Source: Actinospineispora spinosispora DSM 44797 (GTDB lineage: Bacteria; Actinomycetota; Actinomycetes; Mycobacteriales; Pseudonocardiaceae). From it: a stretch of 64,000 nt of DNA. The first letter of the stretch is position 1. Each line of letters starts with the position of its first letter. Below the pieces are notes generated by a model that worked only from the letters and a program-made list of their open reading frames with translations, made no database searches and was not told where the DNA came from. This document shows positions 1-8,900 of this stretch, one piece after another. A program made the translations under genes and the position numbers. The stretch spans positions 1 through 64,000 of the forward strand of contig NZ_KE386839.1 in assembly GCF_000429025.1 (NCBI RefSeq). The letters are read 5' to 3'.

Positions 1-46
1 CCTGTGAGGGGTGGAGTTGACTGGTACTAATAGGCCGAGGGCTTCA
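1..46 (+). rRNA. rrl: 23S ribosomal RNA, 3' end (partial)
   Basis: The window starts inside the last tens of bases of 23S rRNA. The conserved block GGTACTAATAGGCCGAGG near positions 22-40 is the typical 3' terminal segment. The exact mature end is uncertain by several bases. Confidence 0.85.
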
Positions 47-137
47 CCTCAACATTTTGTTCGCATCCACTGTGTGACCCTGAGCAAACAACCCGTGTGG
101 TTGGGTGTTCAAGTAGGGTTTTATATTTGAATATTGT

Positions 138-255
138 TGTCGGTGGTTTTAGCGTTGGGGAAACGCCCGGTCCCATTCCGAACCCGGAAGCTAAGCCCTT
201 CAGCGCCGATGGTACTGCACTCGGTAGGGTGTGGGAGAGTAGGACACCGCCGACA
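138..255 (+). rRNA. rrf: 5S ribosomal RNA
   Basis: The terminal helix is visible: TGTCGGTGG at 138-146 pairs with CCGCCGACA at 247-255 (one G-U pair). Between them are the conserved loop CCCATTCCGAACCCGGAAG and the late GGGAGAGTAGG block. Length about 118 nt fits bacterial 5S. It follows the 23S end by about 90 bp, the usual actinobacterial rRNA operon order. Confidence 0.95.
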
Positions 256-270
256 TACAAACCCCATAGA

Positions 271-301
271 AGGCGGGCCCGGTTTCCGGGCCCGCCTTTT
301 T
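271..301 (+). terminator. rRNA operon intrinsic terminator
   Basis: Perfect 12-bp stem AGGCGGGCCCGG / CCGGGCCCGCCT with a 3-nt loop, followed by TTTT, 16 bp after 5S. It is a strong Rho-independent terminator for the rRNA operon. Confidence 0.92.
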
Positions 302-379
302 GCGTGCGCTGCGCCCCCGGTGCGAATTATCCGGTATGGGGCCGACAAAGCCGTGGTTCCTGGCCGTCTGAGGGCCTTG

Positions 380-407
380 TTGTCCACAGGGGGCTTGGTT
401 GTCCACA
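380..407 (+). promoter_or_regulatory. Two direct DnaA-box-like 9-mers upstream of the ssb-like gene
   Basis: TTGTCCACA occurs at 380-388 and again at 399-407, same orientation, 19 bp apart. This is the actinobacterial DnaA-box consensus. No dnaA, dnaN or AT-rich unwinding region is nearby, so this is not oriC. The boxes end about 90 bp before the ssb-like start and could place that gene under DnaA control (inference). Confidence 0.6.
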
Positions 408-497
408 GCTGACGACATGCCGGTGGAAATCGAGGTCGAACCCCGCCAAGCTCGAGTTGTCCGGCAAACGTCGGAAGCTACGGCGAGAGGCAGCGAG

Positions 498-1004
498 ATG
501 AACGAGACCTGGACGACCATCGTCGGCACGGTGATGACCGATGTGCAGCACAAGCAGACGAGCACAGGCCTGGATGTGGCGAACTTCCGGCTGGTCTGCA
601 ACGAGCGGCGCTTTCACAAGGCGACCGGGGAATGGGTCGACGGCGACCGTTTGTACGTGCATGTGACGTGTTGGCGAAGGCTGGCGACCAACGTCGCGGT
701 GAGCCTGAACAAGGGCGATCCGGTGATCGTCCGAGGCAGGTTGTACTCGAGGCAGTACGAGCATGACGGTCAGCGGCGCTCGGACACCGAGCTGGATGCC
801 ATAGCCATCGGTCCGGACCTGAATCGCTGTTCGGTTCAGATGCTGGGTGCTCGCGGCGCGGGGCCGGTTCCCGTGTCCGGTGCGCCGGCGGCCGAAGTCC
901 CGGCGGGGCGAGTGATCCCACGACAGTCCGTCGGCACGAGGATGGAGGAGCTGAACGAGACCGCGCGGCCGGTGTTGCAGGCGACGGGCACCACCTCGGA
1001 CTGA
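498..1004 (+). CDS. Single-stranded DNA-binding protein (ssb paralogue)
   Basis: 168 residues. Residues 1-110 form an OB-fold ssDNA-binding domain, with the family-like segments WTTIVGTVMTDVQHKQ and GDPVIVRGRLYSRQYE. The remaining 55 residues are a Gly/Ala/Pro-rich tail that lacks the acidic DDDIPF-type tip used by housekeeping SSB to recruit repair proteins, so this is probably an accessory SSB. An upstream in-frame ATG at 399 exists, but the ATG at 498 follows a purine-rich stretch (GCGAGAGGCAGCGAG) and begins the domain correctly. The gene sits just upstream of ettA, as the SSB-like Rv2478c does in M. tuberculosis. Two DnaA-box sequences lie upstream. Confidence 0.85.
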   Translation: MNETWTTIVGTVMTDVQHKQTSTGLDVANFRLVCNERRFHKATGEWVDGDRLYVHVTCWRRLATNVAVSLNKGDPVIVRGRLYSRQYEHDGQRRSDTELDAIAIGPDLNRCSVQMLGARGAGPVPVSGAPAAEVPAGRVIPRQSVGTRMEELNETARPVLQATGTTSD

Positions 1005-1051
1005 GAACCGGTCCTAACGGGTGCGCCGGTCGGTCAGTAGGTTGACGCCTC

Positions 1052-1057
1052 TACGAT
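1052..1057 (+). promoter_or_regulatory. Candidate -10 element for leaderless ettA
   Basis: TACGAT lies 7 nt before the GTG at 1065 and there is no Shine-Dalgarno sequence, which suits a leaderless mRNA. No convincing -35 is seen. Confidence 0.4.
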
Positions 1058-1064
1058 CGTAGGT

Positions 1065-2741
1065 GTGGCTGAGTTCATCTACACCATGCGTAAGGTCCGG
1101 AAGGCCCACGGCGACAAGGTCATCCTCGATGACGTGAGTCTGTCGTTCCTCCCAGGGGCGAAGATCGGAGTCGTCGGTCCCAACGGTGCCGGTAAGTCCA
1201 CGGTGCTGCGGATCATGGCGGGTCTGGAGCACTCCAACAACGGAGACGCCTTCCTTGCGCCGGGCGCGAGCGTGGGGATGCTTCAGCAGGAGCCTCCGCT
1301 CAACGAGTCCAAGACGGTCCTCGGCAACGTCGAGGAGGGTGTCGGTCCCATCAAGCAGAAGTTGGACCGGTTCAACGAGGTCGCCGAGAAGATGGCGACC
1401 GACTACACCGACGAGCTGATGGAAGAGATGGGGCAGCTCCAGGAGGAGCTGGACCACGCCGACGCCTGGGACCTCGACTCGCAGCTGGAACAGGCCATGG
1501 ACGCACTTCGCTGCCCCCCACCGGACGCTGAGGTCACTCAGCTGTCCGGTGGGGAACGCAGGCGGGTCGCGCTGTGCAAGCTGCTGCTGAGCAAGCCCGA
1601 TCTGCTGCTCCTGGACGAGCCGACCAACCACCTGGACGCGGAGAGCGTGCTGTGGCTGGAGCAGTACCTTGCCGGGTACCCCGGTGCCGTACTCGCCGTC
1701 ACCCACGACCGGTACTTCCTGGACAACGTCGCCGAGTGGATCCTCGAGCTCGACCGGGGACGCGCCTACCCGTACGAGGGCAACTACTCGACCTACCTGG
1801 AGAAGAAGGCCGAGCGTCTGGCCGTCCAGGGCAAGAAGGACCAGAAGCTGCAGAAGCGGCTCACCGAGGAACTGGCGTGGGTTCGCTCCGGCGCCAAGGC
1901 GCGCCAGGCGAAGAGCCGGTCGCGGCTGCAGCGCTACGAGGAGATGGCCGCCGAGGCGGAGAAGACCCGCAAGCTCGACTTCGAGGAGATCCAGATTCCG
2001 CCGGGCCCGCGTCTGGGCAACGTCGTGGTCGAGGTCGCCAACCTGGACAAGGGCTTCGACGGCCGGGTCCTGATCAAGGACCTGTCCTTCACCCTGCCGC
2101 GCAACGGCATCGTCGGCGTGATCGGACCGAACGGTGTCGGTAAGACGACCCTGTTCAAGACCATCGTCGGGTTGGAGAACCCGGACTCGGGTTCGGTGAA
2201 GGTCGGCGAGACCGTCCAGCTGTCCTACGTCGACCAGGGCCGTGGCGGTATCGACCCCAAGAAGACCGTCTGGCAGGTCGTCTCGGACGAGCTGGACTAC
2301 ATCAAGGTCGGCCAGGTCGAGATGCCGTCCAGGGCGTACGTCGCGGCGTTCGGTTTCAAGGGCCCGGAGCAGCAGAAGCCCGCCGGTGTGTTGTCCGGTG
2401 GTGAGCGCAACCGGCTGAACCTGGCACTGACGCTCAAGGAGGGCGGCAACCTCATCCTGCTGGACGAGCCGACGAACGACCTGGACGTCGAGACCCTCTC
2501 GTCGCTGGAGAACGCGCTGCAGCAGTTCCCCGGCTGCGCCGTGGTGATCTCCCACGACCGGTGGTTCCTGGACCGGGTCGTCACGCACATCCTCGCCTGG
2601 GAAGGCGATGACGATCAGCCGGCATCGTGGTTCTGGTTCGAGGGCAACTTCGAGGCGTACGAGAAGAACAAGGTAGAGCGGCTGGGGGCAGAGGCAGCAC
2701 GACCGCACCGGGTGACACACCGTAAGCTGACACGCGACTGA
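1065..2741 (+). CDS. ettA: Energy-dependent translational throttle protein EttA (ABC-F ATPase)
   Basis: 558 residues, the usual EttA length. Two ABC ATPase domains in tandem with no membrane segment: first Walker A GPNGAGKS at 38-45, signature LSGGERRR near 160, Walker B LLLLDEPTNHLD near 180; second Walker A GPNGVGKT near 355, signature LSGGERNR near 443 and LDEPTNDLD near 465. Between them lies a charged P-site-tRNA-interaction-motif linker rich in K, R and E. EttA binds the ribosomal E site and gates entry into elongation according to the ADP/ATP ratio (family knowledge). The GTG start has no Shine-Dalgarno but a -10 element 7 nt upstream, suggesting leaderless translation. It precedes a large unknown gene and gdh, as in mycobacteria. 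Confidence 0.95.
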   Translation: MAEFIYTMRKVRKAHGDKVILDDVSLSFLPGAKIGVVGPNGAGKSTVLRIMAGLEHSNNGDAFLAPGASVGMLQQEPPLNESKTVLGNVEEGVGPIKQKLDRFNEVAEKMATDYTDELMEEMGQLQEELDHADAWDLDSQLEQAMDALRCPPPDAEVTQLSGGERRRVALCKLLLSKPDLLLLDEPTNHLDAESVLWLEQYLAGYPGAVLAVTHDRYFLDNVAEWILELDRGRAYPYEGNYSTYLEKKAERLAVQGKKDQKLQKRLTEELAWVRSGAKARQAKSRSRLQRYEEMAAEAEKTRKLDFEEIQIPPGPRLGNVVVEVANLDKGFDGRVLIKDLSFTLPRNGIVGVIGPNGVGKTTLFKTIVGLENPDSGSVKVGETVQLSYVDQGRGGIDPKKTVWQVVSDELDYIKVGQVEMPSRAYVAAFGFKGPEQQKPAGVLSGGERNRLNLALTLKEGGNLILLDEPTNDLDVETLSSLENALQQFPGCAVVISHDRWFLDRVVTHILAWEGDDDQPASWFWFEGNFEAYEKNKVERLGAEAARPHRVTHRKLTRD

Positions 2742-2827
2742 GTGTCGTGCCGGGCCCCGAGCCCGGGTCGAACCACCAGCCGGCTGTTCTCAGCCTCCAT
2801 ATAGACGCCGAAACACTGGGAGGAGCT

Positions 2828-5800
2828 GTGCAGCCGACGGGGTCGAGCACCACTCCCGTATCAGGCACTGCCGCTGTGGTCGGGGACGCGAAGGCGATCC
2901 TCGATCTGGCGGAGTCCTTCCGGTGGCGGGCGCCGGACGTCACGGCGGCGCTCGCAGAGCATGCCTCGCGAGTGGCCGGATCGGTAGGCGACGCGCCGAG
3001 TGCGCGTCGGGCCGAGGCGTGGTTGGCCCACGGACTGGTGATCATCGGGCACGGTGTGAGCGCGGTGCCGCGTGCGGTCGAGGCGCTCGCCGAGGCCGTC
3101 AGGGCCGGCGACCTGGCGGCCGAGGCCCGGTTACGGGTGGAGCTGGCTTCCGTCGCCCGCGAGCTGGGCGACCTGACGACCGCCTCGGCCCTGCTCGCTC
3201 CGGTCCGCGACAGGCTGGAGGTCGACCCGGCTCTTCGCGCGGACGTGTGCATCGAGGCGCTCCTGCAGGTGCCCGAACCGGGTGGCCAGGCCCAGGAACT
3301 GACCGACGCCGCCGCAAACGCTCTGCAGGGCATCGGCGGCGAGGCCGCCGCGCTGGGCCTCGGCAGGCTGGACACCGTGCTCGCCCGCCAGCTGCGTCAA
3401 CGCGGCCAGCCGCAGGCCTCGCTCGAGCGAGCGAGGGAAGGGCTGCGCAAGGTACTGGGGGATCGGCTGGCGGGCGGCGCGTTGGAGCCCGTGTCACCGC
3501 ACCTGGCGCTGGAACTGTGTCTCGAGCTGTGCCTGGCACTCGCCGATGCGGGTCACGCCGACCCGATCCGTGAGATCTCGCGCCCGATGCTGCGCTGGCA
3601 GACCCGGCCCGCCTCGCTCGTGCCCGCCGCTCGGCTTCGGCTCGCGCTGGCCACGCTGGTCCACCTCCCGGTGGGCGAACGAGACGCCGCCTTGTCCGAG
3701 GCGATCTGGGTCGCCGAGGCGGTCGAGTCGCAGGAGCTGCCCGGACTCGAGAGCGACGGTCAGGGGATCCTCGCGGAGCTCCGGGAGAGCAACGGCGAGC
3801 TGTCCGCCGCTCTCGCCGCGAGCAAGAAGGCACGCGCCGCAGAGCGGCGACACGCGGCGGCCGTCGAGCAGGCCCTCACCCTGCTGGCTCGCGCCTCCGG
3901 GGCCGCGATGTCCCGCTCGGGGGCCGGCGAGGCGGCAGCGCGGTCGACGCTCGGGTCCGGCACGGGCTCGTTCCCGGCCGGGGCGTCATCCCAGGCTTCG
4001 GGCTCCCGATCGATCAGGCACGCCTCCGGACCCAACGGGACAGGGGCGTTCGACCTCGCCTCGATCGGTGGCGGGAGTACCGAGCACACCAGCTTGTTGC
4101 GTCCGGTGTTCGCCAAGCCGGGTGAGCCGGAGCAGAGCGACCCGCTGAACGGCCACGCGCGCACCAACGGGACATCGGTGAAGCCCCGGTGGATCGAACC
4201 GTTGCCGGGACCCTCGGATCAGGTCGCCTCGACGGACAACGGCCCCCGGACGGGACGGCGTCGCGCGCCGGACATCGATGCCGGCACTCAGCGCATCGAC
4301 CTCGGCTCGGTCATGGACGGTGATGCCGACCCGGCGAGCAGTCCGCTGGGCGGCCACAACCCGATCGCGGACACCTCGGTCGTCTGGCTGCCGGCGGGCG
4401 CCGAGCCCAGCGTGGAACCGCTCGGGCCGGGCGGCTCGGCGGACCGACGGCACGGCGCCCCGGACAGCCCGCCCGAGCCGGTGCGGCAGCGCCCGTCGTG
4501 GCTCCGCCACCGCGATCCCACACCGAGTGCCGACGCCACCTACAACGGTGCGTCGAGCGCGGGATCCGGCTGGTTGAGCGTGCCCGAGCTCGCCGCGCGA
4601 CTCACCGGGCTGGCCTCCACCGGTACGTCCCGGCCGTCGCACCTGGTCGTGGTCGACGTGGCGACGCCCGACGGCCTCGGCGGAGGGGCGAGTTCCACCG
4701 AACTGGCCCTGCGCATCGCCGACCGGCTGCGCGACCAGATGACGGGTGAGGCGCGGCTGTTCCTGCTGAAGCCCGACGCCGTCACGATCGCGGTCTCCGA
4801 GCCCGACGCCCAGGGTGTCACGCGGTGGGTTCGCTCGGTGTCGAGCGGGCTCTCGCAACGGTGGTCGGAACTGTCCTCCGCCCTGCCGGGGGCGACGTTC
4901 CGCATCGCGGTGCGTCCGTTGGATCCGCAATGGTCGATGGAACAGCACGTCGAGGCTGTGCACTCGAGGCTGCACAGCGCCGGCAGCCGGCCGGACACCG
5001 TGTCCCCCGAACCCCCCGTGGCCGATTCCGCACCGACCTCCGCCGACACCGGTCCGGACTGGCTGCAGGCACGACCCGGCAGCGGAGGCCGCCGCCGGCG
5101 TCCGGAGGCGGAGACCGCCGAAGCCGCCCGCAACGGCCTGGACAGCGGATTCGGCGCCTCGGACCCGCTGGGTACGCCGCTGTCCGGAAACTCGCCGAGC
5201 TGGCTGGACCCGGCTCCGGCCACGACCGATCCGTTGACCGCGCAGACCTCGTGGCCGAATCCGCTCGCGGGGCCCGAACCAGGTACCTCGTCGCACCGGT
5301 CCGGAGAAGGCTCGGCGTCGCCCGAGTTCGGCGCGGCGGGTACCGATCTGGGCGCACTGCGGCACAAGGTGGAGCAGTTGCGTGCCCAGCTGGAACGGGA
5401 GGCCCCGCCTGCCGCCGAGGTGGCGGCGCCGTCATTCGGTACGGGTGGGCTCGACCAGGGCACGGTGGGCATCGCCCAGGTGGGTGGCAGCTCGTGGCGC
5501 CACTCGGCGGATGACGAGGCGGAGTCGCGGCCGCGTGCCGGCTCGCACCGGGCCGGCGGTGACAGCCCCGATACGGGCAGACACGGCGCGTCCGGGCAGG
5601 GGCGACACACCCCGCCCTCGGAATCGTCGAACGGTAGCCATGCCGAGGCCTCTCGCACCAACGGCGCCCGCACCAACGGCAGCCGGACCAACGGCGCCAC
5701 GCCCCGCGACGAACGGCCCGACGAACGGCCGGCCGAGCAGGAGAAGCCCCAGCCGCGTCCCAGCTCCTGGGACAAACCTGTGTCGGAGCTGAGCTTCGCG

Positions 5801-5842
5801 GAGCTCATCGACGGTGCGCTCGCCGCTTACCGAGAAGCCTGA
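2828..5842 (+). CDS. Large conserved protein of unknown function (helical repeats, disordered middle, GGDEF-like fold)
   Basis: About 1004 residues; not recognised as a named family. Residues 1-370 are Ala/Leu/Arg-rich helices that read like TPR-type repeats. Residues 380-590 and 740-960 are low-complexity and Pro/Gly/Ser-rich. A globular block around 600-730, with LVVVDVATPDG, ADRLRDQM and FRIAVRPLD, resembles the alternating strand-helix pattern of nucleotide-cyclase/GGDEF folds, but no GGDEF motif is present. A short coiled coil (LRHKVEQLRAQLERE) and repeated RTNG tetrads precede the conserved C-terminus FAELIDGALAAYREA. The GTG at 2828 follows GGGAGGAG; an upstream in-frame GTG at 2747 lacks that support. 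Placement between ettA and gdh suggests a regulatory or scaffold role, which is inference only. Confidence 0.7.
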   Translation: MQPTGSSTTPVSGTAAVVGDAKAILDLAESFRWRAPDVTAALAEHASRVAGSVGDAPSARRAEAWLAHGLVIIGHGVSAVPRAVEALAEAVRAGDLAAEARLRVELASVARELGDLTTASALLAPVRDRLEVDPALRADVCIEALLQVPEPGGQAQELTDAAANALQGIGGEAAALGLGRLDTVLARQLRQRGQPQASLERAREGLRKVLGDRLAGGALEPVSPHLALELCLELCLALADAGHADPIREISRPMLRWQTRPASLVPAARLRLALATLVHLPVGERDAALSEAIWVAEAVESQELPGLESDGQGILAELRESNGELSAALAASKKARAAERRHAAAVEQALTLLARASGAAMSRSGAGEAAARSTLGSGTGSFPAGASSQASGSRSIRHASGPNGTGAFDLASIGGGSTEHTSLLRPVFAKPGEPEQSDPLNGHARTNGTSVKPRWIEPLPGPSDQVASTDNGPRTGRRRAPDIDAGTQRIDLGSVMDGDADPASSPLGGHNPIADTSVVWLPAGAEPSVEPLGPGGSADRRHGAPDSPPEPVRQRPSWLRHRDPTPSADATYNGASSAGSGWLSVPELAARLTGLASTGTSRPSHLVVVDVATPDGLGGGASSTELALRIADRLRDQMTGEARLFLLKPDAVTIAVSEPDAQGVTRWVRSVSSGLSQRWSELSSALPGATFRIAVRPLDPQWSMEQHVEAVHSRLHSAGSRPDTVSPEPPVADSAPTSADTGPDWLQARPGSGGRRRRPEAETAEAARNGLDSGFGASDPLGTPLSGNSPSWLDPAPATTDPLTAQTSWPNPLAGPEPGTSSHRSGEGSASPEFGAAGTDLGALRHKVEQLRAQLEREAPPAAEVAAPSFGTGGLDQGTVGIAQVGGSSWRHSADDEAESRPRAGSHRAGGDSPDTGRHGASGQGRHTPPSESSNGSHAEASRTNGARTNGSRTNGATPRDERPDERPAEQEKPQPRPSSWDKPVSELSFAELIDGALAAYREA

Positions 5843-5950
5843 TGCGGATCTGCTCAAGATCTGCTCAAGTGAGGATGACCTCAGCGGCGTAATCGATAGG
5901 GTTGCCTCGGGCCGGGTCTTGCGTACGGACTCGCTCGGAGGGAAGCAGGA

Positions 5951-8900
5951 ATGAGCTCGACCGGCACTCGGGCGGCACAGCCCGGGCAGCACCACGACGG
6001 TGACCAGGGCGGGGGCCGGCGTCGATCGGACGCGCCCGCCACGCGAGGCGAGCAGGTGCTTGCCGAGGCGCGAGCCGCCGACCCGGGACTCGCCGACCTG
6101 TGTGAGCTCTACTTCCGGCACACACCGCCCGAGGACCTGGAAGCCGCCGAACCGGAGCAGCTGCTCGACTCGGTGCGTTCGCACCGGCTCCTGGCCGGAC
6201 AGCGCACTCCCGGGCGTCCGGTGCTCCGGCTGCGCGACGCCACCGGTGACCACGGACGGCAGCACACCGTCGTCGAGATCGTCACCGACGACATGCCGTT
6301 CCTCGTGGAGTCCGTGCTGGCCGGGATCGGTCGCGCCGGCGCCTTCGTGCAGGGCATGGTGCACCCGATCGTCGTGGTGCGCAGGGGACCCACCGGCGAA
6401 CTGCTCGAGGTGCTCGCCGAAGCCGATCCGGACGCCCCGCCGAAGGGCGCCCAGGTCGAGTCGTGGATGAACATCAAGATCGACCTCCTCGGCGAGGACT
6501 CGGCGAAGGAACGGCTCGCCGACGAGGTCACCCAGGTGCTCGACGACGTGCGCGAGGTCGTCGAGGACAGCGACCGCATGCAGCGCGCCGCGCTCGAGCT
6601 GGCCGCCCGGCTGCGCTCGGACCCCCCGCCGTTGGACGGCACCGAGGTCGAGGACGGTGCCCGGCTGCTCGAATGGCTCGGCGACAACCATTTCACCTTC
6701 CTCGGCTACCGCCGCTACGAGCTGGACACCTCGACCGAACAGCCCGTGCTCAGCGCGGTGCTCGCCTCCGGGCTCGGAGTGCTGCGCGGCGACCAGGTGT
6801 CGAGCACCTCGTTCGCCCCCGGCTCCGACGCCGTCGAGCGGGCCACCGCGCGTGAGCTGCTGCTGTTCAGCCAGGCGAGCTCGGTCAGCAGGGTCTCCCG
6901 GCCGGTCTACCCGAGCTACCTGAGCGTCAAGACGTTCGACGTCGACGGCCACGTGTCGGGCGAGCACCGGTTCCTCGGCATGCTCACCGTGCCCGCCCTG
7001 TACGAGAGCGTGCTCGACATCCCGGTGGTGGAACGGCGGGTGCGTGCCGCGATCCACCGGGCCGGATTCCCGCTGCGTTCCTACTCCGGTCAGCGGATGC
7101 TCGAGGTCATCTCCGGATACCCGCGTGACGAGCTGTTCCGGGCCAGCGCCGACGAGCTCTACAACATCGCGCTCGGAGTGCTGTCGCTCGCGGAGCGGCG
7201 CCAGCTGCGGCTGTTCCTGCGCCGCGACCCGTACCGGCGCTTCTTCACCTGCCTCATCTACCTGCCCCGCGACCGCTACACGACGAAGGCCCGGCTGGCG
7301 GTCCAGGAGTCGCTGCGCCGCGAGCTGGGCGGGCACCGCGTCGACTACACGGCGCGAGTGACCGAGTCCAGCGTCGCGTTGTTGCACGTCACCGTGCACA
7401 CCGACCCCGAGCAGCCGATCGAGCCGGACACCGAGCGGCTGCAGGACCAGCTCGCCGAGGCGGTGCAGACCTGGGAGGACCGGGTCATGGCGCGCTGCGC
7501 CGGCAGCCCCGCGCTCACCGAGTCGGTGCGCGCCTACCTTCCTCTGGTCCCGGCCGCCTACCAGGAGGACTTCGACGCCGAGGACGCCGTGCGCGATCTC
7601 GCCCGGCTGGACGCGTTGACCGACCAGCCGGACATGACGTTCTACACCCCGCCCAACGGCCGTCCCGGTGAGCGACGCTTCAAGCTCTACCTGGCCGGCG
7701 AGGAGGTCGCGCTGACCCAGCTGCTGCCCGTGCTGCAGCAGATGGGCGTCGAGGTCGTCGAGGAACGGCCCTACCAGTTCACCCGCCCCGACGGCAGGCG
7801 CTGCTGGATCTACGACTTCGGTCTGCGTGTGGACGAGTCGGTCCTGGAGATCACCGGCGCCCGAGGCGCGGAGAACGTGCGGGTCGCGTTCTGCTCGGCG
7901 TTCGCGGCGGCGTGGCGCGGGGACATCGACGTCGACCGGTTCAACGCGCTGGTGCTGCGCGCGGGCCTGAACTGGCAGCAGGCGGCGCTGCTGCGCGCCT
8001 ACGCGCGTTACCTGCGCCAGATCGGCACCCCGTACGGCCAGTACTACCTCGCGGACACCCTGATCGCACAGGCCCCGGTCGCCGCCGCGCTCGTGCGGCT
8101 GTTCGAGGCCCGGTTCGACCCGGCGCTCGGCGAGGCCGACGACCCTCGGCGCGTCGAGCAGATCGAGCGGCGGCTCACCGAGGTCACCGCGATGATCGAC
8201 GAGGTCACCGGTCTCGACGCGGACCGGATTCTGCGCGGCTACCTCAACCTGATCACCTCGACGTTGCGGACCAACTACTTCACCGACCGGTCCTACCTGG
8301 CCCTGAAGTTCGATCCCAGCAAGATTCGTGAGCTGCCGGCGCCCGCGCCCCGGTTCGAGATCTTCGTGTACTCGCCCCGGGTGGAGGGCGTGCACCTGCG
8401 GTTCGGGCCGGTCGCCCGAGGCGGGCTGCGCTGGTCGGACCGGCCCGCCGACTTCCGGACCGAGGTGCTCGGGCTGGTCAAGGCACAGGCCGTCAAGAAC
8501 GCCGTGATCGTGCCGGTCGGCGCCAAGGGCGGGTTCGTGGTGAAGAACCCGCCGGCGCCCACCGGAGACCCGACAGCGGACCGCGAGGCCACCCAGGCCG
8601 AAGGCATCGCCTGCTACAAGATGCTCATCTCCGGGCTGCTGGACCTGACCGACAACCGCGTCGACGGTCAGTCGGTCCCGCCCGAGGACGTGGTCCGCCA
8701 CGACAGCGAGGACAGCTACCTGGTGGTCGCCGCGGACAAGGGCACCGCCACCTTCTCCGACATCGCGAACTCGCTCGCGGTGAAGCGTGGGTTCTGGCTG
8801 GGCGATGCGTTCGCCTCGGGTGGATCCGCCGGGTACGACCACAAGGCCATGGGCATCACCGCCAAGGGCGCCTGGGAGAGCGTGAAGCGCTCGTTCCGGG

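Noticed and set aside
380..407. Chromosomal origin
   Set aside because: Only two DnaA boxes, no dnaA/dnaN, no AT-rich region, and rRNA genes next to it.
1014..2720. 568-residue minus-strand open frame across ettA
   Set aside because: It is an antisense shadow of a clear ABC-F gene; composition is His/Leu/Val/Arg-rich with no domain.
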